Below, piece after piece: positions 1 through 5,997 of a stretch of 30,111 bases of DNA (positions are counted from its first letter, which is position 1; the number at the start of each line of letters is the position of its first letter). Both the position numbers and the translations under genes were made by a program. The notes under the pieces are model-generated. The model searched no databases and was not told the DNA's origin. It worked only from the letters and a program-made list of their open reading frames with translations. Origin of the DNA: a virus; the IMG/VR virus record IMGVR_UViG_3300032282_001273, positions 1 through 30,111 of that record; one strand, written 5' to 3'.

Positions 1-771
1 AAAGCTGGCAACGGAACAGCAACTCTCCGATTCCTACCACGTGTCGAAGGCGATGAACTCCCATGGGTTCGTATCTTCAGTCATGGCTTCCAGGGTCCAA
101 CTGGTAAGTGGTATATCGAAAACTCCCTAACAACTCTTGGTGAAAATGATCCAGTCGGTGAATTGAACACTATGCTTTGGAACTCTGGTTCTGATGCTAA
201 CAAAGAGATCGCTCGTAAACAAAAGCGTAAGTTGTCTTTCACTGCCAACGTACTCATTGTGTCTGACCCAAAGCACCCTGAGAATGAAGGTAAGGTATTC
301 TTGTTTAAATTCGGCAAGAAAATCTTTGATAAGATTATGGACAAGGCTCGTCCAACTTTCGAAGATGAGAAACCAGTTAACGTGTTTGACTTCTGGGAAG
401 GTGCAAACTTCAAACTCCGTATGCGTAAGAAAGATGGTTACGCAAACTATGATGAGTCTGCATTCATGGAGCCAGCACCAATTGGTACTGATGATGAGAT
501 CGTTAAGTATGCTTCTGCTCAACACAAGTTGTCTGAGTTTACAGATCGTAAGAACTTCAAGTCTTATGATGAGTTGAAGAAGAAACTCAATGAGGTTTTA
601 TCTGGTGATTCATTTGCTAGCAAGTCTGCTGCACAGATCGCTGAAGATGAAGATCGTCCAGTAGCACAAGCACCAAAGATTGCTTCTAAACCTGCGCCAG
701 CACCCAAGGCAATGGAAGAAGACGATGATGATGTAATGTCTTACTTTGAAAAGATTGCTAAAGAAGATTAA
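1..771 (+). CDS. gp32: Single-stranded DNA-binding protein gp32, 5'-truncated by the window edge
   Basis: Frame 1 is open from base 1, so the window begins inside the gene; 256 residues are visible. The T4 protein coats ssDNA during replication, recombination and repair. Recognisable gp32 blocks are RFLPR near the start, SHGF..GKWYIE (residues 27-40), PENEGKVFLFKFGKKIFDKI and FWEGANFKL. The C-terminus is strongly acidic (EEDDDDVMSYF), as in the gp32 tail that binds other replication proteins. His28 aligns with T4 zinc ligand His64, but the three T4 zinc cysteines are replaced (Ser42, about Asp50, about Gly53), so this copy probably lacks the structural zinc; I recall cyanophage gp32 looking similar. 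The gene converges on the tape-measure candidate and ends just before a hairpin terminator. Identity is secure from sequence; about 45-50 N-terminal residues are missing compared with T4. Confidence 0.95.
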   Translation, partial: KAGNGTATLRFLPRVEGDELPWVRIFSHGFQGPTGKWYIENSLTTLGENDPVGELNTMLWNSGSDANKEIARKQKRKLSFTANVLIVSDPKHPENEGKVFLFKFGKKIFDKIMDKARPTFEDEKPVNVFDFWEGANFKLRMRKKDGYANYDESAFMEPAPIGTDDEIVKYASAQHKLSEFTDRKNFKSYDELKKKLNEVLSGDSFASKSAAQIAEDEDRPVAQAPKIASKPAPAPKAMEEDDDDVMSYFEKIAKED

Positions 772-790
772 TCTTTAGAGTAGAAAAGAG

Positions 791-823
791 AATGGGATCC
801 TGTTGGATCCCATTTTTGTTTTA
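791..823 (+). terminator. Rho-independent terminator after gp32
   Basis: A perfect 9-bp stem (792-800 pairs with 805-813, ATGGGATCC with GGATCCCAT), extendable by one A-T pair, encloses the loop TGTT and is followed by TTTTTGTTTT. It lies 20 bases after the gp32 stop. It also lies immediately after the stop of the convergent minus-strand gene, where the outgoing strand reads TCTCTTTTCT, so it may work weakly in both directions. Confidence 0.88.
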
Positions 824-2650
824 GACGGCAGATAATCGTCTGCCATATGCAGCGTTACTTGATTCCTGATTTCGAATATTTGGTTTAATAACATTGGTAG
901 TTTTACTCATGTTATTGACTGGTGCATTAACGATGTTAGTCTTATTACCACCACCGCCACCTGCAGTGGCTGCAGCATCAGCGTTGGCTCTTGAACCACC
1001 TTCAACTGCATTTGCTGGTCTCATTGCTGCACCCATTGCAGCGATTTTCTCAACAGGAAGTGCAGCAATTGCTTTAATTTTATCTGGATCGACTTGGGAG
1101 AACATAGAAAGTCCTTTGCCAAGATTCAATACACCAGTACCAGCCTGATTGATTAGTTCACCTTTCTCACCAAGCATCATAATCTGTTCAACTGGAGTCT
1201 TTTGACCAGTCACAGCTGATAAGAATCCAGTCACTAGATTCGAGATACCAGATGCCACATTACCTGCAGCAAATACAGCCATACCTGCACCAATAGATGC
1301 GATGCCTGCACCAACTTGTAGAAGATTCGATCCATCCAGTTTACCTAGTTTTTCTAGACCAACTGTCATCTCATCGAAACCTTTACCGACTGCCTGCATT
1401 GCTTCACCAACAACCCACAATGCACCACCAAGTAAAGTAATTGCAGCTGCACCCAATGTGATAGGAACAATAGCATTACCCATAACTGCAGCTATGATAC
1501 CAATACCAGCAACAGCAAGCATACCCTTACCGATAGTTTCCCATTCTAAATCAGCAAATCCTTGAAGTGCTTCACTCATTAAATACATTGCTCCAGCCAA
1601 TACACCAAGAGCAAATGCACCTTTAATGATAGATCCTTTAACTTTATCCAGACCAATTGCAGCGAGAACTAAACCACCAAGAGCAACCATACCCTTGCCA
1701 ATCATATCCCAATCTACTTCACCGAAATTCTTAAATGCTTCTGCAGCAAGCCATAATGCGCCAGCAATAGCAATTAGTCCAACACCGAACTTCTTCATTC
1801 CTTCGAGTGCTTTACCAAATTTACTACCACCCTCTTCTCCACCACCTTCTTTTGGTTTTGCTTTCTGATCTGGAGATTCACCACGAGTATTTTGTTCAAT
1901 CTTCATTAAAAGATCGTCCATCTTTTCTTCGTGTTTGGCTTCTTCGTTTTGTCTCTCTTCAGCAACACCAGCATCAGCATGTTCTTGAGTAGGGGAAGAC
2001 TCTCGTTTAACTAATCCTGCTCTTAAATCATTTTGCGCATAGGTATTAGATAGTTCTTCACGTTTGCTTAATAATCGTTTACCTTCTTTAGTCTGAGCAA
2101 GTTGAGACTCAGACATTCTACTATCTTTTTTAAGTTTATTAAACTCTGCTTCATTTTCTTTAATATCTTTTGAAGCACGTTCTGCTTTATTAAATTTGTT
2201 TCCAAGAGTAGAACGATCATCTTCAGAGCCAAGTTTACGCTGAGTTTGAATGAACTTCTCTTTTGCGATAGATCTGTTGAAAATACCAGCAACATTAAAT
2301 GCCTTTAGAGCAGTAACTTTAAGAGCAGACATTGAACCAAAGTTATCCTTTAGTTTCTTACCCATGTCACGGACTCTATCACCCATAGTTTTGAATGTTT
2401 CCATACCCTGCGCAATATTTGCAATGGCTTTGGCTTCTTCTTTGCGAAGTTGTAGATTCTCTTTCAGAGCATCATTGGCTTCTTTAATTTTTAACTTTTC
2501 TTGATCCTTTAGTTTAATGGCTTCTAGTTTTGCTTCATTAAACTGTTTATCTTGAAGTTGAGCAATCAATGCTTCTTTGATATCTTTCATCATAGCCGAC
2601 TGAGCAATCTGTTCAGCCAACTGTTGCTGATTTGCACCAGCCTGAGCCAT
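821..2650 (-). CDS. Putative tail tape-measure protein (gp29 equivalent)
   Basis: This 609-residue protein has a charged, helical, probably coiled-coil N-terminal half (about residues 1-260), an acidic/glycine linker (about 258-276), then a hydrophobic helix-rich region (about 285-480) and a Gly/Ala/Asn-rich tail. The hydrophobic region contains three related segments starting near residues 298, 354 and 410, spaced exactly 56 residues; the first two share the pattern W/EW..IGKGM. Tape-measure proteins fix tube length at roughly 0.15 nm per residue; 609 residues is close to T4 gp29 (590), which fits a T4-sized tail of about 90 nm. The gene follows gp26/gp51, where a tape measure is expected. 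No strong Shine-Dalgarno precedes the ATG. I assign function from composition, length and position, not from a sequence motif. A membrane protein is the alternative, but phage context and the mixed helices argue against it. Confidence 0.62.
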   Translation of the reverse strand: MAQAGANQQQLAEQIAQSAMMKDIKEALIAQLQDKQFNEAKLEAIKLKDQEKLKIKEANDALKENLQLRKEEAKAIANIAQGMETFKTMGDRVRDMGKKLKDNFGSMSALKVTALKAFNVAGIFNRSIAKEKFIQTQRKLGSEDDRSTLGNKFNKAERASKDIKENEAEFNKLKKDSRMSESQLAQTKEGKRLLSKREELSNTYAQNDLRAGLVKRESSPTQEHADAGVAEERQNEEAKHEEKMDDLLMKIEQNTRGESPDQKAKPKEGGGEEGGSKFGKALEGMKKFGVGLIAIAGALWLAAEAFKNFGEVDWDMIGKGMVALGGLVLAAIGLDKVKGSIIKGAFALGVLAGAMYLMSEALQGFADLEWETIGKGMLAVAGIGIIAAVMGNAIVPITLGAAAITLLGGALWVVGEAMQAVGKGFDEMTVGLEKLGKLDGSNLLQVGAGIASIGAGMAVFAAGNVASGISNLVTGFLSAVTGQKTPVEQIMMLGEKGELINQAGTGVLNLGKGLSMFSQVDPDKIKAIAALPVEKIAAMGAAMRPANAVEGGSRANADAAATAGGGGGNKTNIVNAPVNNMSKTTNVIKPNIRNQESSNAAYGRRLSAV

Positions 2651-2662
2651 AGAGGACTCTAG

Positions 2663-2812
2663 TTATTTGATGGCAGTTTCGTTAGCCTTTGCCTGTTCTG
2701 AAAGTAGTTTAGAAAAGGCTGTGCTGTCCCACGCATTTACTGACTGTGAGATTGTTTGATTAAGAATCACAGGTTGATCTTTACCTGCATTCTTACTTTG
2801 TCTTTTTGCCAT
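2663..2812 (-). CDS. Small unrecognised 49-residue protein between the gp51-like frame and the tape-measure candidate
   Basis: Reading the minus strand from an ATG at 2812-2810 gives MAKRQSKNAGKDQPVILNQT at the N-terminus and a TAA at 2665-2663. Support: a good Shine-Dalgarno (AGAGGA, eight bases before the ATG) overlaps the end of the gp51-like frame, and the ORF fills what would otherwise be a 165-base gap in a tightly packed operon, ending 12 bases before the next start. The N-terminus is basic; the C-terminal half (about residues 22-49) could form an amphipathic helix. I recognise no family. A role in tail assembly is inferred only from its position between the chaperone and tape-measure genes. 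Confidence 0.6.
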   Translation of the reverse strand: MAKRQSKNAGKDQPVILNQTISQSVNAWDSTAFSKLLSEQAKANETAIK

Positions 2813-2815
2813 CTG

Positions 2816-2998
2816 TTACATCCTCTTTTTGGATTCGATTCTTTTCTTTTCTTCTTCAAGATACTGAATTAACATAAAGACATACACTTCTCGTTCAAAG
2901 GGTATCATGTCTTCCAGCTCAGCCAAAGAGTATTTGTGGTACTGCATCATCGCAAAATTCATTTTATAATAGTTCTCAAGCGATTCATGACTGAGCAA
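2816..2998 (-). CDS. gp51: gp51-like tail/baseplate-hub assembly frame, probably expressed by -1 frameshift from gp26
   Basis: This 60-codon frame has a compact helical, charged sequence (NYYKMNF, YSLAELEDMIPFEREVYV, EEEKKR) of the kind I associate with the small protein following gp26 in T4-like phages (gp51 position, hub assembly). It has no convincing start: the first possible codon is TTG at 2998 without a nearby Shine-Dalgarno, and the first ATG (2962) falls inside the apparent domain. The frame is open upstream across the T8 run at the end of gp26 and is exactly the -1 frame there, so a fusion with gp26 is the likeliest way it is made. It ends in TAA at 2818-2816, within the ribosome-binding region of the next ORF. 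The gp51 identity rests on position and weak family recall; the relation to gp26 is seen directly. Confidence 0.65.
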   Translation of the reverse strand: MLSHESLENYYKMNFAMMQYHKYSLAELEDMIPFEREVYVFMLIQYLEEEKKRIESKKRM

Positions 2999-3723
2999 TA
3001 CTAAAAAAAACTTTGGAGTCCCTCCAGCATCTTAACGTGGTGTCTATTACACACTGGACAATCATATTGAATTTCTTTTTTTATCTTTGGCATAGTTTCA
3101 AAGAATTTTTGTACTCGTGCGAACTGCTCTGAAGATAAATTTTCAATAAATGCTAATAGTTCTTCTCTAGTACTTTCTTTAGCATAAAATAGTTGTTCAC
3201 CATCATAAATGTGATCAATAGATAAAGCCATGATATCAAAAACTGTATCTAAATCATTAACATCAAAACCTTCTAACTTTTTAATAACATCAACTGTAGG
3301 ATACTTCATTACTACACCAACATTACCAAATAGTTCAATTTTATTTGTATGGTCTGCAGATTTTTCTACTGTAATAGTAGATAGATCAACAGTAACAGTG
3401 GCTTTAGCCTTTTCGTTCTGTTCACCATGATCTAAATCACAACCAAAAATCAAATCAACAGTTTCACCAACAGATTTACCACGGATCTGAGTAAACATAT
3501 ACTCTAGATCGAATGTTGCTAGTTTTTCAACATCCAGTTTATCTTGTACGCATGCCTTAACGACTTGCTTTAATGTTTCAATCATTGTTACAACATCTTC
3601 AGATTGCTGAGCAATCAAAAGTGCTTTCTCCTCTTTAACAAGGAATGGGCGATATTTTACTGTCGCTCCACTTGAAGGCACAACCAATGTATAGATTGGT
3701 GCATTCATCATAGGTAAAGCCAT
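2816..3723 (-). CDS. Predicted gp26-gp51 frameshift fusion (G/GT-type tail assembly chaperone)
   Basis: If a -1 shift occurs at the T run, translation passes from gp26 residue 240 through Leu-Val into the 60-codon downstream frame, giving a protein of about 302 residues. Long-tailed phages of the lambda G/GT and P2 E/E' types make a short chaperone and a longer frameshifted one, encoded directly before the tape-measure gene; here the same three-part order occurs (short frame, -1 extension, long helical protein), with one 49-codon ORF between. T4 itself is annotated with separate genes 26 and 51. The frame relationship is seen in the sequence; production and function of the fusion are inferred. 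Confidence 0.6.
3001..3723 (-). CDS. gp26: Baseplate hub subunit / assembly protein gp26
   Basis: This 240-residue protein matches the gp26-type T4 baseplate family of cyanophages in its N-terminal pattern (MALPMMNAPIYTLVVPSSG, then YRPFLVKEEKALLIAQQS) and in the segment IRGKSVGETVDL. T4 gp26 (208 residues) acts in assembly of the central hub. Near the C-terminus is a CxxCxxHH cluster (Cys222, Cys225, His228, His229) that could bind zinc. The product ends in ...LQSFF immediately after a run of eight T, where a -1 frameshift can extend it into the next frame. It begins three bases after the gp16 gene ends. Family identity is fairly secure; whether it is a virion part or a chaperone is not shown here. 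Confidence 0.8.
   Translation of the reverse strand: MALPMMNAPIYTLVVPSSGATVKYRPFLVKEEKALLIAQQSEDVVTMIETLKQVVKACVQDKLDVEKLATFDLEYMFTQIRGKSVGETVDLIFGCDLDHGEQNEKAKATVTVDLSTITVEKSADHTNKIELFGNVGVVMKYPTVDVIKKLEGFDVNDLDTVFDIMALSIDHIYDGEQLFYAKESTREELLAFIENLSSEQFARVQKFFETMPKIKKEIQYDCPVCNRHHVKMLEGLQSFF
3004..3025 (-). promoter_or_regulatory. Candidate programmed -1 ribosomal frameshift signal (slippery T run plus upstream SD-like element)
   Basis: On the minus strand gp26 ends AGT TTT TTT TAG. The heptamer T TTT TTT (3010-3004) lets both P- and A-site tRNAs re-pair after a -1 slip, moving the ribosome off the adjacent stop into TTA GTA TTG and the gp51-like frame. A Shine-Dalgarno-like GGAGGG lies at 3025-3020, nine bases before the heptamer; E. 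coli dnaX uses a similar upstream SD about ten bases before its slip site to stimulate -1 shifting. I see no strong downstream stem or pseudoknot, only a weak CTCA/TGAG pairing. Polymerase slippage on the T8 run is the other possibility. Confidence 0.72.
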
Positions 3724-3725
3724 AA

Positions 3726-4139
3726 TTATTCTCCTTTAGACATATTCTTAATTAACTTATTCAACTCAGCAGTGCTACCTGTAAAGATAACATTGTTATT
3801 CGTCACTTCTTTTCTAGATCCTTCTTTAGGTGTATCTAGTTTTTGTTTCTGTTGATGTAGATCTAATAACTGTTGGTTTATATCAGCCAACTGTTTCATT
3901 AGATTTCCAACAACCTCAAATGCTCTTGGGTGTTCAGACTGCATAGCCACATCAAGTGACTTCTGTAGTGCTTCTTGTCCTTGTTGCAATAATATACGAA
4001 GATTACCTCGAGTAACATCAAAGTCATCTTGAATCTTATTTGTGGAGTCGTTAATAACTTCTCCAGTTTGTGTAATCACTTCAGTCTTACCCATCGGCTC
4101 AATACCAAACTCGGCAGATAATGTTTCATCAATTTTCAT
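3726..4139 (-). CDS. gp16: Terminase small subunit gp16
   Basis: The 137-residue protein follows the T4 gp16 layout: a variable acidic N-terminus, then DDFDVTRGNLRILL (T4 has DDYGVVRRNMHF), a central coiled-coil hairpin containing SEHPRAFEVVGNLMKQLADIN (T4 SPRHMEVFATLMGQM), and a C-terminal NNNVIFTGSTAELNKL (T4 NATVFMGSPTELM). The small terminase forms a ring that recognises DNA and regulates the large terminase gp17 during packaging. It lies between the tube-initiator and hub genes, away from gp17, which is not in this window. Only a weak TGAG precedes the ATG; a GATAAATA late-promoter-like string abuts the start but is too close to drive this gene. Confidence 0.82.
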   Translation of the reverse strand: MKIDETLSAEFGIEPMGKTEVITQTGEVINDSTNKIQDDFDVTRGNLRILLQQGQEALQKSLDVAMQSEHPRAFEVVGNLMKQLADINQQLLDLHQQKQKLDTPKEGSRKEVTNNNVIFTGSTAELNKLIKNMSKGE

Positions 4140-4153
4140 TATTTATCTCATAG

Positions 4154-4906
4154 TTAGAATTTCAATAATCCTGGAAGTTTTGTTACCCCATACGATAGAA
4201 CTGAACCAGTCAAGAAGTTACCTGCTCTGGTGCCAAGTGTATTGTTAATCGTTTCTTGAAATCCAGTAAAATTTTGAGTCATTTTATCAAAGAAATTAGT
4301 AGGAACTTTCTGTCCATCAGCCAGCGGAGATTTAGGAGATGCAATCCAGTTTTTGTACTGCATTCCAATACTAATCTTCATAACATCTTTTGCAGCGTAA
4401 TCCATTTGAATTGAACTAATAGTTTTAGGGTAACATTCAAATAAAGTCATCTCATAGCGAGTTTTATCATTGATATCTTGAACTTCAATAACCATATCTG
4501 TAATGTAGTCATTGTAGTAGTTGTATGTTTTTGTAACTGGGTTTGAGATTATATTAGACCAGTCATCAAACAAAGATTTAACTTTCATATCTACGTCAAC
4601 ATAAAACGACATAGTAATATTATCATATAGTTTCTCGTATGGAACCTCACGGAATTCTCCGAATGTTCTATTTTGAGTAGTTGAGTAGTTTGTTCCTGGA
4701 AGCTGAATCTGATCGCAGAACAAAAGAATCTTTTGTAAGTTTGCTGGATTAATACCTTGAGGTGGAGTAAACAAAACTGCATATCGATTAGTTCTTGCCA
4801 ACGCTCCAGATTTTATCTGAGAGATAAACTGATTAATAGGTTTTTGATCTCTACCTGTAACTCTATCTGTTATATCTTTTGTGGAAAATGGTAAGTTAAG
4901 TGCCAT
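4154..4906 (-). CDS. gp54: Baseplate tail-tube initiator gp54
   Basis: The 250-residue protein carries the tail-tube-like pattern ALARTNRYAVLFTPP, then LLFCDQIQLPG, YEKLYDNITMSFYVD, the LFDDW element, and LFECYPKTISSIQMDYAAKDVMKISIGMQYKNW, as in the gp54/gp19 group of T4-like phages. T4 gp54 (320 residues) sits on gp48 at the top of the hub and starts polymerisation of the gp19 tube. The short N-terminal extension and the C-terminal tail (from about residue 190) distinguish it from a plain tube subunit. Its start is one base beyond the stop of the upstream gene. gp19 itself is the alternative, but the baseplate neighbourhood and the extra ends favour gp54. Confidence 0.78.
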   Translation of the reverse strand: MALNLPFSTKDITDRVTGRDQKPINQFISQIKSGALARTNRYAVLFTPPQGINPANLQKILLFCDQIQLPGTNYSTTQNRTFGEFREVPYEKLYDNITMSFYVDVDMKVKSLFDDWSNIISNPVTKTYNYYNDYITDMVIEVQDINDKTRYEMTLFECYPKTISSIQMDYAAKDVMKISIGMQYKNWIASPKSPLADGQKVPTNFFDKMTQNFTGFQETINNTLGTRAGNFLTGSVLSYGVTKLPGLLKF

Positions 4907-4907
4907 T

Positions 4908-5510
4908 TTATGCCTTCCTAATTATCTTGGTCGAATCAGACCAGACTTCTTGTTTACTTGCTCCAACAAATCTCTCAACTGGAAGTAACATAGCTGTTGC
5001 CCAATCTTCAGAAGAAACTTGTCTAAATTGTGTTCTAACATGACCAGTAAGATATTGTCTTACGCATGGCTGAGCAGGTGCAAATCTAGACACACCATCA
5101 ATAACTTGCCATGAATATTTTAATCTTGTTGTTTCATCCATTCTATTGTTGCTTTTAAAAGCCATCAATTTATCTAACAAACCGATTCTAAGAGGATAAG
5201 GTAAATAGTGCATATTCAACCCTATGAATCCGTCTTGAGTTTTACTAAATGGAAATACCAAAGGAAACCTATCGTAGTAAGGTAATTCCTTCTTCATGTT
5301 TGGATCGTATACAAACAGGTATAGTTTTCCAGGCATTATTCTAGTGACTAGTTGGTCTGGATCACCATTTAGCACTTTAGCTGGGGTGAGTTGCTGCTTA
5401 GTCATCAAAGTGACTTGTTGTTCGAACCAACCTTTAGACTTCCTGACAGCTGTTGTCAGGTCGTATTTATTACGTTCGAATACATCGACCATTGTTTGCT
5501 TTTTAGCCAT
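4908..5510 (-). CDS. gp2-like protein, putative DNA end protector / head-completion factor
   Basis: This 200-residue protein contains the block MPGKLYLFVYDPNMKKELPYYDRFPLVFPF followed by GFIGLNMHYLPYPLRIGLLDKLM, which I recall from a conserved T4-like cyanophage protein lying next to gp4, often labelled DNA end protector gp2. In T4, gp2 (274 residues) protects packaged DNA ends from RecBCD and gene 2 adjoins gene 4, as here. The function is transferred from position and remembered family membership; I see no catalytic motif. The start region reads CTAAATAATAATATG with no Shine-Dalgarno, and the same 15 bases precede gp25. A perfect 7-bp hairpin lies about 50 bases into the coding sequence. 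Confidence 0.5.
   Translation of the reverse strand: MAKKQTMVDVFERNKYDLTTAVRKSKGWFEQQVTLMTKQQLTPAKVLNGDPDQLVTRIMPGKLYLFVYDPNMKKELPYYDRFPLVFPFSKTQDGFIGLNMHYLPYPLRIGLLDKLMAFKSNNRMDETTRLKYSWQVIDGVSRFAPAQPCVRQYLTGHVRTQFRQVSSEDWATAMLLPVERFVGASKQEVWSDSTKIIRKA
5442..5460. repeat. Inverted repeat early in the gp2-like gene
   Basis: CCTGACA (5442-5448) pairs perfectly with TGTCAGG (5454-5460) around a five-base loop. It is 50-68 bases inside the minus-strand coding sequence. No terminator-type T run follows. It may be chance or an RNA element. Confidence 0.4.
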
Positions 5511-5514
5511 ATTA

Positions 5515-5946
5515 TTATTTAGGTGTTAATCCTAACTCTTTCTCGGTGATAATTTTAAATTCCCATCCTCGATCTCGAGCAAACTCGATTGCTGCTTCCC
5601 ATTTGGCTTTGTTTTTCATAAAAGTAAGGGATTCTGTAATGTATCTTTGAGTTTGGCGTCCTGGATAAATAGGAGGTTGAGTCTGTGCAGCTGGTTTTAC
5701 CTCCACGATATAGGTTTTACCTGTACTAACAGTTATCTTAAAATCAACAAAATAACGATGGATTCGGTTGTCAGTTGGACAACGATAAGGAACAATGGTT
5801 TCTTCCGAATTCCATTTCAGAACACTGGGGTTTTTATCACACCAAGAAGCAAACCTAGTCTCCCAACTCGATCTCATAATGATGTTAGTTGGGTCTCCTG
5901 TATACTTCTCAGGGAATATTGGGATAAACTTTCTCTTATGGAACAT
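5515..5946 (-). CDS. gp4: Head completion protein gp4 (TnsA-like nuclease fold)
   Basis: The 143-residue protein matches T4 gp4 (also called gp50/65; about 150 residues), which is needed to finish DNA-filled heads before tail joining. A PD-(D/E)xK nuclease signature is visible: Glu29 in SSWETRFASW, Asp68 in YFVDF, and Glu82-x-Lys84 in YIVEVKP, the arrangement of the TnsA endonuclease fold. The family is known for this fold; whether it cuts DNA during head completion is not shown by sequence. It is the first gene of the minus-strand operon, and its ATG overlaps a plus-strand late-promoter-like motif. No transposon partner genes occur nearby, so a TnsA of a Tn7-like element is ruled out by context. 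Confidence 0.88.
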   Translation of the reverse strand: MFHKRKFIPIFPEKYTGDPTNIIMRSSWETRFASWCDKNPSVLKWNSEETIVPYRCPTDNRIHRYFVDFKITVSTGKTYIVEVKPAAQTQPPIYPGRQTQRYITESLTFMKNKAKWEAAIEFARDRGWEFKIITEKELGLTPK

Positions 5947-5951
5947 AAATA
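5944..5951 (+). promoter_or_regulatory. Late-type promoter motif CATAAATA before gp48
   Basis: CATAAATA fits the T4 late promoter element (TATAAATA) and the NATAAATA form reported for T4-like cyanophages. It lies 46 bases before the gp48 ATG in the only divergent intergenic region, leaving a plausible ~40-base leader. It overlaps the start codon of the divergent gp4 gene (5944-5946). Confidence 0.6.
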
Positions 5952-5974
5952 ACTAATTAGGGTAACAATAACCA

Positions 5975-5982
5975 CTATTTAG
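5975..5982 (-). promoter_or_regulatory. Candidate late-type promoter motif CTAAATAG before gp4
   Basis: On the minus strand CTAAATAG lies about 30 bases before the gp4 ATG. It shares TAAATA with the late element but lacks the consensus second-position A. Some promoter must serve this eight-ORF minus-strand operon, and this is the best-placed candidate. Confidence 0.4.
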
Positions 5983-5997
5983 GTTAAAGGTATAAAA

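Noticed and set aside
1120-1800. Tape-measure hydrophobic segments as membrane helices of a holin or transporter
   Set aside because: The segments alternate with acidic residues, follow a 56-residue repeat, and sit in a tail-gene operon.
1302-1868. Plus-strand open frames opposite the tape-measure gene
   Set aside because: They are proline/serine/alanine-rich shadows of the minus-strand gene with no ribosome-binding sites or domains.
4140-4147. GATAAATA on the minus strand as a late promoter for gp16
   Set aside because: It touches the gp16 ATG, leaving no leader; such strings are frequent in AT-rich DNA. It could only serve downstream genes.
5515-5946. TnsA-like nuclease motif as evidence of a Tn7-like transposon
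   Set aside because: No TnsB/TnsC-type genes or terminal repeats are present; length and neighbours fit phage gp4.
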